Of a stretch of 64,000 nucleotides of DNA, positions 10,195 through 19,681 are shown piece after piece. Made by a program: the position numbers and the translations under genes. The stretch lies in the NCBI RefSeq assembly GCF_009826935.1, contig NZ_WUMN01000001.1, forward strand, positions 310,001 through 374,000, written 5' to 3'. Source of the stretch: Flavobacterium sp. Sd200. Its GTDB lineage: Bacteria; Bacteroidota; Bacteroidia; Flavobacteriales; Flavobacteriaceae. The notes beneath the pieces were generated by a model. The model did no database searches. It was not told the origin of the DNA and saw nothing but the letters and a program-made list of their open reading frames with translations. The stretch's first letter is position 1. Every line of letters begins with the position of its first letter.

Positions 10195-13100
10195 TTAAAA
10201 AACAATTCTTTTACTCACTTTCCCTTTTTCTGTATTAACCTCTATAATTAATACCTGCTGAGCCACTTGTAAATTATTTACAGATGCTTTTGAGCTGTTC
10301 ATATTGTTTTTGTTGTACAATGTCCTTCCGTTAATATCATATACGGTAACACTGTTTATGGTGTTGTTACCTGTGCTTATGTTTATGTTTATGTTATTAC
10401 CTTCTTTAAATACTACAACACTGTTGGCGTCAAGTATAGGGTTGTTGTTTCCAAGAATAGGGCTGGCTGCATACACAATTTCAAAACGGCCGTTAAATGT
10501 ACCTGCCTCACTTGTAAAGCTGTAGGTTTCTTCAAGGCTGGTTACTGTGTTTAGTAAATTGTCTTTAATAAATACTTGTTGTCCTTGCTCAAACAAACCA
10601 TCTACACGGCTAACATTTATTGTAAACTGTCCTGCTGTTGCAGTCGTAAATCCTAATGCTACAACATCATTAGCTGTAAATGCCGGTCTTGCCTGTACAG
10701 ACAGATTGGTGTTTTCGGCAATAGTGTATAAAGCTATCCCTCTACTGTCGTTAAGCATTGCTCCGTCATAACCAAAGTCTATACCATTAGTAGCATTATC
10801 CATATAGGCAACTGCTGCCTGGCTAAAGCCCTGCTGACTGTTTTTAAGGTTTAACCATATACGCGATCTTGTAGAAGAAGCCGTTCTAAAGAAGCCTTGA
10901 TTGCCGCTTGCAGGAGCAGGTCTTCTCATGGCATTGTTAAAGGTAATATCTGTAGTAGATGGTGCTGCTTTTGTTTTTACAATAAAGCCCTGTCCCTGAG
11001 AAATTAACCAAGTGTTTTCTGCGCCCTGGTAGTATGAAGCCTGACCTGCCGGATCTCCTCCTTCAACAGGGCTCGGTACATATCCTTCTTCTTCCTGGCT
11101 CGACGCATATCCTGCAAGGGTTAATGTAGCATAAGATGAATCTCCTGCACCGTTTCTTTTTCTCCAGAAATAAAGACCTGATGTTTCGTTTAGTACACCG
11201 CTGTTGGTTGTGAAGAAATCTACAACGCTTATTGGCGATGGGTAAGGGTTACCTACTGCTGTAAAACGGTCACCCTGTGTAGAAGCAGTTTTAGAAACCG
11301 TACCGTTGTTAGGAGTACCTGTAAATATTCCTTCATAGCTGTATGCTATTGTGCCACCGTTGTAGCCGGGAACACTAAGATTGCCGTTTGGCATACGTAT
11401 AAGGTATCCTTTAGCTTCTTCAAACTGTGTTGAAGGGTCTACAATAAAATATTGCTCAACGTTTGCTCCTAAAGTAGCGTCAAAATCATATTTGTACTCA
11501 TAAAAACGTCCTGTAGTAGTTTGAGGAGAGAAATCGCCAAGTGTCAGTCCACTAACAGGAGACGACCATAGTGTATAGTCTAACCTGAAAAGTTGGTTGC
11601 TGTTTTTAATCACAGTAATATCATCAGTATTATTAACGTCTGTGTTTTGTAATAGAGCAGCATTGTTTTGAACTACAAAATCAGCAACTGCAGCATTGTT
11701 TGTAATACTTTCTTCTACGGTAAGAGTTGTTCCTCTTGTAACAGTAAATGTTTTTCCGTTGTTTAGAGTGATGTTTTTTACAGCAAGGCTGTTGGTGCCG
11801 GTAGTAAAGTTTGCATCAATAACTACATCAATTGTGCTGTCAGGAGTAACGTTTGGTACCCATGCGGCAGGAGTTCCCGTCCATGTTACTACGGCAGGTT
11901 TAGTAGTAACGCTTGTAACGTTAGAGTTGCCTGTAGTGCTGTTAGGGCTGTAAGCTCTAACTCTGTAATAATATGCCGTGTAAGGATCAAGTCCTGTAAT
12001 AGTTAAAGATGTGCCGTTTACTGTAGCATTTTCATATCCTGCAAGAAATACAGGGGTAAAGTCATATACGTGGCTTCCAAGCCCGTCTATCGTATTAAGT
12101 GCATAGGTATCCCATTCAGCTGAGCTGTATGTTGTTGAAGGAGTAGATATGTTGCTTTTTCTTCTTAATGTAACGTCTGCGCCCCAGTTGCCTGATGATT
12201 GGCTTACACCTACAACATCGATCATAGTCTCACTTTTAAATAATCCAATTGCATCGTTGCCTGTAAAGAACACTGCAATGTTGTCGGTAGAATAAGCTAC
12301 AATTTTGTCGGCTGCAGCTCTCATCGGAGCACCGGCAGAACTGCTTGTAATTACGTAAGCCTGACCGTGTTCTAAAGTGCCGGATAATGTTAAGTTTCCT
12401 GTGAAAGAAGTTGAACCGTTAATAGCTGTTCTTAAAGAATAGGTAGAAAGGTCTACCGTATTTCCGGTGCCATTATAAATTTCTATGGCACGGTCGCTGT
12501 TCGTTGCTTCCGGATTAGAAGCCTGTGTACCTCCTTCAACATATTCAGATATAATAAGTTCGGAAGCAAGTCCTGTGGCAAAATTAGCGTTTGTACTTAT
12601 ATCAAGTCTATAGCTTTGTGCGCCCTCAATAGTTGCCCAGTTGGCAGTAAAGGTTGTTTGTGTAACTTCTGTGGCTGCGGTAGTAACAGGATTTGTTGTT
12701 AGGGCAGTTGTAGTAAATGAACGCTGAACACCATAATAAGTGCTTGTTCCGTCGGTGCCATAAGCTTTAAAGTAGTAAGTGGTATTTGGTAAAAGACCTG
12801 TTACAGTAGCACTAAAGTTGCCGCCTGTAAGGTTATTTGATACTACCTGCGTGCCTGAACCGTTTGCAAAGTTGTTTGTAGTGCTGTATTCGAAACCATA
12901 TGCTGAAAATGCTGAACACGCTCCGGCTGTAGCTGTACCTGCAAGTGTGGCAGATGTTACTGCAATGCCTGTTGCAGGTGTAGATGTAGTTACTGTACCA
13001 GCCGGGTTTATGCCTGCTCCGGTGGCATTAACCGTAAGCTGTGCAGATGAGTTATCGCCCTGTCCTGCTACTGAAATAGAACCGTTGTAGCTTTGTACCG

Positions 13101-14646
13101 TTGTTGGTGAGAAATGAACATATACTGTAGTAGATGCCCCTGTAAAGTTAGTAATTGTTAGGGTAGGAGTATATGTTCCGTTTTCTGTTAACGAATAAGT
13201 AAATCCTTCAAGTGCCGAAACCTCAAGCGTACCATTGCCACTAATGTTAGCTCCTGTAAATGTAAACGAACCAGTAGCAGATGTTGTATTGATACATGTA
13301 TTACCAAAATCAATTGCTGAAGAATCTATGGTTAACATTGGTGACGTTGCAGGCAATGTCGTTGCTGTTGCAACAGGGCTGTAATCAGTAAAGGTAGAAG
13401 TTCCTATAACACCTCCTGTTGTCATGGTTCTCGCTCTTGAGTCGAAAGTGTACTGCGTATTGGCTGTTAATCCGCTAACGATTATCGGGCTGTTCCATAC
13501 AGCGGCAGTTTGGAGAACTTCTGTTGTTCCAAGAGTGCCATCTGCCTGAACAAAGTTTGTTCCGTTTACTCTTATAGAATATACAACCGTATTGTTATTG
13601 CTGTTTTCGTTTAATGATAGTGCAAGTTGTGTAACGGTAATACTCTCTGTATCTATAACCGGAGCACCCGGAGTATTTGCTTTGGTAACAAATGAGTAAG
13701 TGGTTCCGTAAGCAGTGTCTACAGAGTTAGTAGCATAAGCTCTGTAATAGTAGCGTGTATTAGGGGTTAGCCCTGTAATTGCTGGTACTGTAAAAGCACC
13801 TGTGCCTGTACCACCTGAAACTATATTGTTTGATATTGTAGGGTCTGTGGCAGTACCCCACACTATACCTCTTGCCGTAACAGTTGCTGTACCAGCATTA
13901 GTTACATTACCTCCCGGTACAGTTGCAGAGTCTGTGTTAACAGTAGTTCCGTTAGCTAAAGCAGTAGTTGAAACTGTTGGAGCAGTAGCCATTACACTAC
14001 TTGTAATGCTGATATCATCAACAGCTATCCTGTCTCTTGAGCCGCTAGATCCTGCACTTTCCCAGTATATCCATCGTACCTGTACTACAGCCTGGTTGTT
14101 TGCGGCTGCAGGAAGTACTTCGGTTAGAGTGCCTGAAAAGTCGCCATCGCTCTTCCCGGCAGATGTATATGTTGTTGTAGTACCCACATCAGTCCAGGTT
14201 GCAGTGGTACCAACTCTATACTGTAATGCGACTGAGTGATCTCTTGATGCTTGTTGTAAAATTGTACCAGCCCTCCAGTTTACAGTAACACTTGTTCTTC
14301 CTGTAGTTACTATCGCTACAACAACTGCACCGGCTGATTGACTTCCGGATGCAAGCATACTAATTCCGTTATTACCTTCATATTTCCAGGAACCACTGTT
14401 ATTTGTCTGGCTATTTGGTAAATCACCTGTACCGTTAGCAGTTGTTCTTGTTGTAGGTATCGCCCCTGCAGATGTACCGAATCGGTGTGCAGCCATACCC
14501 GCAGGAAGAGTTCCGGTAGACAAGGCCGTAAATGAATAAGGTAAATTTTGAGCCGTTGGATTTGTCTGCCCCCATGAGGTCGTAACCGTAAACAATAAAG
14601 CAAGAATTGTTAACCCTTGCAATAATTTAGGTAATTGTTTTTGCAT
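10195..14646 (-). CDS. Large surface protein with FN3-like, ASPM-type and lamin-tail domains, T9SS type C tail
   Basis: About 1483 residues from the ATG at 14646, which directly precedes the signal peptide MQKQLPKLLQGLTILALLF. An ATG 54 bases further upstream is in frame but would spoil the signal peptide. In order: a beta-sandwich N-domain with DRIAVDDISI, FN3-like repeats (LTPNTRYYYRAYATNS, LLPNTTYYFKAYGTDG), an abnormal-spindle-like segment (IDFGNTCINTT), a lamin tail domain (ELIISEYVEGG ... DRAIEIYNGTG ... VTLRRKSNI), another FN3-like piece, and a final module of about 470 aa homologous to the whole protein at 2598-4361. Type C tail: VLIIEVNTEKGKVSKRIVF. The endonuclease I gene lies just upstream. 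No catalytic residues are seen; a surface or matrix role is inferred. Confidence 0.87.
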   Translation of the reverse strand: MQKQLPKLLQGLTILALLFTVTTSWGQTNPTAQNLPYSFTALSTGTLPAGMAAHRFGTSAGAIPTTRTTANGTGDLPNSQTNNSGSWKYEGNNGISMLASGSQSAGAVVVAIVTTGRTSVTVNWRAGTILQQASRDHSVALQYRVGTTATWTDVGTTTTYTSAGKSDGDFSGTLTEVLPAAANNQAVVQVRWIYWESAGSSGSRDRIAVDDISITSSVMATAPTVSTTALANGTTVNTDSATVPGGNVTNAGTATVTARGIVWGTATDPTISNNIVSGGTGTGAFTVPAITGLTPNTRYYYRAYATNSVDTAYGTTYSFVTKANTPGAPVIDTESITVTQLALSLNENSNNNTVVYSIRVNGTNFVQADGTLGTTEVLQTAAVWNSPIIVSGLTANTQYTFDSRARTMTTGGVIGTSTFTDYSPVATATTLPATSPMLTIDSSAIDFGNTCINTTSATGSFTFTGANISGNGTLEVSALEGFTYSLTENGTYTPTLTITNFTGASTTVYVHFSPTTVQSYNGSISVAGQGDNSSAQLTVNATGAGINPAGTVTTSTPATGIAVTSATLAGTATAGACSAFSAYGFEYSTTNNFANGSGTQVVSNNLTGGNFSATVTGLLPNTTYYFKAYGTDGTSTYYGVQRSFTTTALTTNPVTTAATEVTQTTFTANWATIEGAQSYRLDISTNANFATGLASELIISEYVEGGTQASNPEATNSDRAIEIYNGTGNTVDLSTYSLRTAINGSTSFTGNLTLSGTLEHGQAYVITSSSAGAPMRAAADKIVAYSTDNIAVFFTGNDAIGLFKSETMIDVVGVSQSSGNWGADVTLRRKSNISTPSTTYSSAEWDTYALNTIDGLGSHVYDFTPVFLAGYENATVNGTSLTITGLDPYTAYYYRVRAYSPNSTTGNSNVTSVTTKPAVVTWTGTPAAWVPNVTPDSTIDVVIDANFTTGTNSLAVKNITLNNGKTFTVTRGTTLTVEESITNNAAVADFVVQNNAALLQNTDVNNTDDITVIKNSNQLFRLDYTLWSSPVSGLTLGDFSPQTTTGRFYEYKYDFDATLGANVEQYFIVDPSTQFEEAKGYLIRMPNGNLSVPGYNGGTIAYSYEGIFTGTPNNGTVSKTASTQGDRFTAVGNPYPSPISVVDFFTTNSGVLNETSGLYFWRKRNGAGDSSYATLTLAGYASSQEEEGYVPSPVEGGDPAGQASYYQGAENTWLISQGQGFIVKTKAAPSTTDITFNNAMRRPAPASGNQGFFRTASSTRSRIWLNLKNSQQGFSQAAVAYMDNATNGIDFGYDGAMLNDSRGIALYTIAENTNLSVQARPAFTANDVVALGFTTATAGQFTINVSRVDGLFEQGQQVFIKDNLLNTVTSLEETYSFTSEAGTFNGRFEIVYAASPILGNNNPILDANSVVVFKEGNNININISTGNNTINSVTVYDINGRTLYNKNNMNSSKASVNNLQVAQQVLIIEVNTEKGKVSKRIVF

Positions 14647-14754
14647 AAAATAGTTAATTTTTAGATAGTTTTCTTTGCGAATAATGCGGTAAATATGCAT
14701 TTTGCAAATATAACAGTTGTTAAAATATTAACAGGAGGTTTTGTGTAAAAACAA

Positions 14755-14782
14755 GGTTACCATAGTGTTAACTATGGTAACC
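14755..14782 (-). terminator. Terminator of the endonuclease I gene
   Basis: Perfect 12-bp stem (GGTTACCATAGT / ACTATGGTAACC) with a 4-nt loop, followed on the minus strand by TTGTTTTTA. Confidence 0.8.
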
Positions 14783-14873
14783 GCAATTTTGATGTCGTTA
14801 CAGTATCGATTAGCTTGGTGTGTTGCCTGTATTTTAAGAATTATTCAATAAATAAAAGCCGTGCTATATAGTG

Positions 14874-15917
14874 TTAGTTTAATATTACTTTAAAAGTTTT
14901 TGTTGCACTGCCATTTTTTATGTTTATAAAGTACATTCCCGGAGCATTATTGTCTATGTCAATCTCATTGTTGCTTACTGCCATATTAGCCTGTTGACCT
15001 AAACTATTATATACAATATAAGTATATCCGGCCTGTGCAGTGGCATTTTGCAAATATACTTTTCCGGTTGTAACGGTTGGGTAAACTACAAGTGTATTTA
15101 GGGCATATTCTTCTGTAGCAAGTAGTTGCCAGTTGTCCTGAGCGTTAGGGCCATTCCAAATTAAGGTGGCAAGATATGGCTCGTCTATAAAAGGGTTGCG
15201 GTTGCCCTGCATGCCTTCTAATACAGTGTTGCGGTTTCTCTCATATTGGCTCACAGGATCCTGCACATTCCATTCTAAAAAAATATCAGGCATGTCTCCA
15301 AAGGTGCTGTAATCAGTACTTCCTGTACCCACTCTCGTGGCGGCACATTGTTCCTGGTAGCGTACATACATATACATCATCATTCGGGCAACATCGCCTT
15401 TCCATTCATCACCGGGATAAAACAGATCGCCTGGCAGGGTATGTGAATTGCCACTGCCTGCTGTAAACTTTCTGTTATTACGGCTTCCGTTCATTTGGCT
15501 GTCTATAGCACGAAGATGGTGCGCATCGCTTCCGGGACCCTCGCGTTCAAGATCGGGCTCACCTAACGACTGTGCATATACATGTTCTCTAACCCAATAC
15601 CCAATGCAGCTTCCGGTTCTGTTGCAGCTAAGGCTTACATCTCTTGTGCGGTCGTTACTAACAACATTGTCAGTGTCATTGTAACCATAAAAAAGCAATA
15701 CATTCTGCGGATTGTCGGGGTCAAGGTCAGATTGGCGTAGTGCATTCCACACATCCGGAGTATATATAAGTTCGGTTGTATGGGTTTCAGTAATCAGTTC
15801 TGCCAACTCGTCTTTAAGTGCGTCTCCGGTAAGCGTAAAATCTATAGTGCTGTAGTATTCCGGTATTTGTGCAAGGCAGTAAAAGGGTAGTAAAAATAAG
15901 AGTAGTGTTTTTTTCAT
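14874..15917 (-). CDS. Secreted endonuclease I family nuclease, T9SS type A tail
   Basis: 347 residues from ATG 15917, which starts the signal peptide MKKTLLLFLLPFYCLAQ. A frame-consistent ATG 45 bases upstream would give a poor signal. The body matches the endonuclease I (EndA / Vvn-like, His-Me finger) family: WVREHVYAQS with the general-base His, then GSDAHHLRAIDSQMNGSRNN with the metal-binding His and Asn, and a later VARMMMYMYVRY. The C-terminus is a type A sorting domain (LNTLVVYPTVTTGKVYLQN ... GMYFINIKNGSATKTFKVIL). It is expected to cut extracellular DNA or RNA non-specifically for nutrient gain or matrix turnover. It stands alone, with terminators on both sides. Confidence 0.9.
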   Translation of the reverse strand: MKKTLLLFLLPFYCLAQIPEYYSTIDFTLTGDALKDELAELITETHTTELIYTPDVWNALRQSDLDPDNPQNVLLFYGYNDTDNVVSNDRTRDVSLSCNRTGSCIGYWVREHVYAQSLGEPDLEREGPGSDAHHLRAIDSQMNGSRNNRKFTAGSGNSHTLPGDLFYPGDEWKGDVARMMMYMYVRYQEQCAATRVGTGSTDYSTFGDMPDIFLEWNVQDPVSQYERNRNTVLEGMQGNRNPFIDEPYLATLIWNGPNAQDNWQLLATEEYALNTLVVYPTVTTGKVYLQNATAQAGYTYIVYNSLGQQANMAVSNNEIDIDNNAPGMYFINIKNGSATKTFKVILN

Positions 15918-16012
15918 AGTTTTCGTGTTTAGGATTTTCCCGTGTAAAAAGGAGGGCTTCAAATATAACGATTTATAGCCATGACTGATCGTAGCTGCTA
16001 AAGGTATTACTG

Positions 16013-16051
16013 TTAAAAAAAATCCCGTAACAAAAACGCTGTTACGGGATT
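16013..16051 (-). terminator. Terminator of the GH127 gene
   Basis: Perfect 11-bp stem (AATCCCGTAAC / GTTACGGGATT), 9-nt loop, then a run of eight T on the minus strand. Confidence 0.9.
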
Positions 16052-16072
16052 CTTCTAATTCAATAGATGAAA

Positions 16073-18409
16073 TTACTTAAGTATTCTCACATCATATACA
16101 TTTGCTGTGCGGGATTTGTCTTTTGCAACAAATTTTACCTTTAATACTTTAGCAGTTTGCAATTCCTTTGGCAGTTCATAATCAACTTCAGTAAACTGTC
16201 CTTCTTTTGTGTCTATAGGATTTAGAGTTGCAATAAGTTTGTCGTTAACCAGTACATCAAAATTAGTGTTCTTATTATAAGTATAAGTAGCACGTAGTTT
16301 TTTAGCCTGTGCCGTCGTGTTCTTTAGGTCGTAGCTAAACCAACCTCTTGCATTGCGGTAGTGGCGGTCTTTATAAATGCCCACATCAGATCGTTCAAAT
16401 TTATAGCCGTGATCACTTTCCGGTTGTTGTTCTCCGGCAGTTACTTTGTCTACTGTTATTGCGTCTAAGGCAAGAGCTTTTTCTTCTTTGGCTTTTATAT
16501 CGGCCTGCATTTTTTCAAGCCCATCAGGTGTAGTAAACGGAAAATACAATACATAGCGTGTGTCATGCAGTGTGTAGAACGGAACCAGTTTCAGGTTCTT
16601 GTATTTATCCTGATACGTAGCATCACCCACACTAAAAGTAAAATTATCCGTTTCTTTAACCAGTGGAGCAAGATCTTTATTGTTGCTCACAATAAGTGGT
16701 GCGTCGTTCATTGGGTATAAAGGTCCGTGGGCAATGTGCCCCATGCGGCTGTCATCGGCCATAAGACCAAACATATCAGTAGTTTCTGTTGCAGCAGCCA
16801 AAACTATAGGACCATGAATGAAGGATACAAACTGAGATTTATCGGGCAGTTGTTCGGCTTTTGTTTCCATTGGCAGTATAAGTGTAACCACATCACTGTT
16901 TTTCCATTTACGGTTCAGTATTATATAGCCGCCTTCAAGAAGCATTTTGGGTTCTTTTTTTCCATTAACCAATACTTGCAGGCCATCTTTAGTAACCCAC
17001 GACGGATAGCGTAAGCTAAGGCTGAATTTAGCCGATTTTTTTAATGACAGTTTTATATGTGTCGATTCTTCATAAGGGAATGTATTGGTCTGTTCCAGTA
17101 TCAATCCTTTATCTGCCCAGGTTAGGGTAGAAGGGATGAAAAGATTTACATAAACATCTTTATCGCCATGGGCATAGATCATTTCGCCATATTTGCCGTG
17201 GTTTTCCATACCACTGCCCACACAGCACCACATGCCCATTTGCGGTTGCGAATATACCCTGTAATGCCTTGGGCGTATAGGTGTAAAGTAAACAAAGCCT
17301 CCACCCGGTTTTTGGGTAGACAGTATATGATTATAAAGTGTACGTTCATAATAATCCATATACTCACGTTGCGGGTTGGCAAGGAACAACTGCTTAGTAA
17401 GTTTCAGCATGTTGTATGAGTTACAACTTTCAGGACCTTCGCGGTCTTCTATAACGGAGGTGAAATCTTCGGCCGGGTTAAAATGTTCCCTAACGCTGTT
17501 ACCTCCAAACGAAACCGACCTGTTGTGTACAACCGTGTTCCAAAAATATTCCGCAGCACCTGCCCATTCGGCATTGTTCTCATTCTTGGCTACTTCCATA
17601 AAGCCAATAACCTTAGGTATTTGCGTATTTGCGTGTAAACCTGTTAAGGAATCTTTGCCATGCAATAGCGGGTTCAAAATAGCCCTGTGTGAAAAACGCT
17701 TAGCAAGCGTGAGATACTTTTTATCTCCCGTAATTTCATAAGCCTGTGCTAAAGACTCGTTCATACCGCCATGCTCCATCTTCAGTATTACCTGCAGTTG
17801 GTCGTCGCTTAGGTTAGCTGTTAAATTATAAAGCCAATCGCAATATTTAGCCAGCATACCTTTTGCTTTTTGGTTGCCTGCTACGATGTAGGCATCTACA
17901 AGGCCAGCATAAACCTTATGTATATTGTAAAATGGCACCCATTGCCCGTCCATGGCTTCAACTTTACCTTCACTTATGTTTTTCCAAAATATCCTTCCTT
18001 TAGGAACACCTCCTATGTAGCCGTCTCCGGCAGCATTTTGGCAAAGTTCCCACTCGTCTATCATATAATTAAGCCTGCGAAGGATCTCTTTATCGCCTGT
18101 TGCGGCATACATGTCGGCCAATGCCGATACATAATGCCCGCCTATATGTCCGTTTAGTCCGCTGTTTTCCCAATTGCCATAGCTTTCTTTCTTTGGTTGC
18201 AGTCCGGCCTCGGTGCGGTATGGTGCAAGCAGTTTATCCATATCAAGGTCGAGTATGTACTGCATGTCGGTTTGCTGAGCCTTTTTAAAAGGGCTGTCCA
18301 ATAGCCTTACCGATGAGATAGGGAAGCTTTCGAGTTTGTTTTTTTGTGCAAAACCAGTATAAGATAGCGCTATAGTAAGGGTTAGCGCACCCCATATTTT
18401 TTTGTTCAT
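16073..18409 (-). CDS. GH127 beta-L-arabinofuranosidase-like glycoside hydrolase
   Basis: 778 residues with signal peptide MNKKIWGALTLTIALSYTGFAQ, so periplasmic or exported. The catalytic (alpha/alpha)6 domain (DUF1680 family) covers about 25-560. The zinc/nucleophile set of GH127 is visible as E327 and C329 (GPESCNSYN) and C395-C396 (WCCVGSGMENHGKYGE). By family knowledge the second Cys of this kind of pair region is the nucleophile and the set binds zinc. A C-terminal beta-sandwich (about 640-778, RHYRNARGWFSYDLKN) resembles the DUF6805 domain of this family. It likely releases L-arabinofuranose from plant glycans. No SusC/SusD pair lies nearby, so it is not part of a visible polysaccharide locus. 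No sorting tail is present. Confidence 0.88.
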   Translation of the reverse strand: MNKKIWGALTLTIALSYTGFAQKNKLESFPISSVRLLDSPFKKAQQTDMQYILDLDMDKLLAPYRTEAGLQPKKESYGNWENSGLNGHIGGHYVSALADMYAATGDKEILRRLNYMIDEWELCQNAAGDGYIGGVPKGRIFWKNISEGKVEAMDGQWVPFYNIHKVYAGLVDAYIVAGNQKAKGMLAKYCDWLYNLTANLSDDQLQVILKMEHGGMNESLAQAYEITGDKKYLTLAKRFSHRAILNPLLHGKDSLTGLHANTQIPKVIGFMEVAKNENNAEWAGAAEYFWNTVVHNRSVSFGGNSVREHFNPAEDFTSVIEDREGPESCNSYNMLKLTKQLFLANPQREYMDYYERTLYNHILSTQKPGGGFVYFTPIRPRHYRVYSQPQMGMWCCVGSGMENHGKYGEMIYAHGDKDVYVNLFIPSTLTWADKGLILEQTNTFPYEESTHIKLSLKKSAKFSLSLRYPSWVTKDGLQVLVNGKKEPKMLLEGGYIILNRKWKNSDVVTLILPMETKAEQLPDKSQFVSFIHGPIVLAAATETTDMFGLMADDSRMGHIAHGPLYPMNDAPLIVSNNKDLAPLVKETDNFTFSVGDATYQDKYKNLKLVPFYTLHDTRYVLYFPFTTPDGLEKMQADIKAKEEKALALDAITVDKVTAGEQQPESDHGYKFERSDVGIYKDRHYRNARGWFSYDLKNTTAQAKKLRATYTYNKNTNFDVLVNDKLIATLNPIDTKEGQFTEVDYELPKELQTAKVLKVKFVAKDKSRTANVYDVRILK

Positions 18410-18580
18410 TATTTGTATAATAGAGGTGGAAATTTATAAATGTTAAAAGTACACTTTTAAAGCGAATATCAAAATTATTGTTCAAATTTTATGCCGTTAA
18501 GGTTTATTGGAGAGCTAAAATTGAAATTTTACAGATACTGTAAATTGAAATTTAAGAGACTTTTAAACAGATAATTTAAG

Positions 18581-18615
18581 AAAAAAAAACACCCCGAACT
18601 TCCCACGGTTCGGGG
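18581..18615 (-). terminator. Orphan terminator on the minus strand (possible small RNA 3' end)
   Basis: 8-bp GC-rich stem (CCCCGAAC / GTTCGGGG) followed on the minus strand by nine T. No minus-strand gene lies to its right before the rightward gene at 19017, so the transcript it ends is unexplained. Confidence 0.6.
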
Positions 18616-18949
18616 CCAAATACTCTAAGAATATTTATACAACGGAAATTGTATTGTAGCGCTATTTAAAACAAACGCATTATTCTGTAATATCTAAATG
18701 TGTTTTTTTGTGGTAATGTATTTTTAGCCTATTTAACAGGTAAAAATAAATTTACCCTACCTCTTGAAGTAAAATAATACTATTAAGTTTAGGTAAATTG
18801 TTAAAATGTATTGTTTTATAGAGGTTTACGAATTTGAAATTATTTAAGCAGTAAAGCTTCCGGATCGTTAAAGTGTATTTTATAGATAGATAAAGTTAGC
18901 TAAAATTACAACTCATCCTTAAAATTCTACAGTTCGGTAAAACGCTTTT
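18616..18949. other. Gene-free stretch before the TPR-like gene
   Basis: About 330 AT-rich bases with no convincing frame on either strand. It may encode a minus-strand small RNA ending at the orphan terminator; a 6-bp hairpin (ATACAA / TTGTAT) sits about 30 bases before that terminator stem. Confidence 0.35.
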
Positions 18950-18978
18950 TTGCAGGATAGAAATAGTGCGCATCTTTG
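18950..18978 (+). promoter_or_regulatory. Probable promoter of the TPR-like / LytS-2TM cluster
   Basis: TTG (18950-18952), an 18-bp spacer and CATCTTTG (18971-18978), which matches the Bacteroidota -33/-7 pattern TTG / TAnnTTTG at all but one base. It lies 38 bases before the chosen ATG 19017. Confidence 0.5.
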
Positions 18979-19016
18979 CTTCATCAAATAACATCAACCA
19001 CTTAAAAATTAAAATT

Positions 19017-19640
19017 ATGATACGTATTATTACCATTCTTATCGCTTTTGTATGCAATATAGCAGCAGCACAGTCTCAGTATGAAAACGGTATGCAAAAA
19101 GCTTTCACCCTTTGGGGAGATAATAAGCCTACAGAAGCATCGGCACTTTTTGAAAGGATAGCAGCTGTAGAAAAAAACAACTGGCTACCATCATATTATG
19201 TAGCTTTAGTTAATACTACCGAGGCATTTAAAACCAAAGATAAGCAAACCATCAATGCCCTGCTTGTAAAAGCACAAACAGCTTTAGACAATGCAGTTGT
19301 AATTTCTGCCGATAATGCTGAGTTGCTTGTAGTGCAGGCCATGATACACACCGCTAAAATAGTAGCCGATCCAATGAATAATGGTATGAAGCTGTCGCCT
19401 GTAGTTACAGAACTTTATGATAAAGCCCTGAAGTTAGCACCAAATAACCCTCGTGTGGTGTTCAATAAGGCACAGTTTGAAATGGGGTCGGCGCAGTTTT
19501 TCGGCAGCAGTACTAAACCTATGTGCGAGCAGATTGAACGTTCTGTTACTCTTTTTGCTAACTTTAAGCCGGAAACACCTTTTCATCCTAAATGGGGTAA
19601 AGAAAATGCAGAGGAGGCACTTAAAGAGTGTAAGAAGTAG
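19017..19640 (+). CDS. Small secreted TPR-like protein of unknown function
   Basis: 207 residues from ATG 19017, the start of a clear signal peptide (MIRIITILIAFVCNIAAAQ). Upstream in-frame codons would only add a charged leader and would lie on top of the -7 box. The mature part is helical with TPR-like pairs (FTLWGDNKPTEASALFERIA; ALKLAPNNPRVVFNKAQFEM). It is probably periplasmic and may scaffold other proteins. It precedes the LytS-2TM gene by 41 bases, so the two may be co-transcribed. Confidence 0.75.
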   Translation: MIRIITILIAFVCNIAAAQSQYENGMQKAFTLWGDNKPTEASALFERIAAVEKNNWLPSYYVALVNTTEAFKTKDKQTINALLVKAQTALDNAVVISADNAELLVVQAMIHTAKIVADPMNNGMKLSPVVTELYDKALKLAPNNPRVVFNKAQFEMGSAQFFGSSTKPMCEQIERSVTLFANFKPETPFHPKWGKENAEEALKECKK

Positions 19641-19681
19641 GTATAACAAATAAGAACAGTAAAGCATCATAAAATACATAC

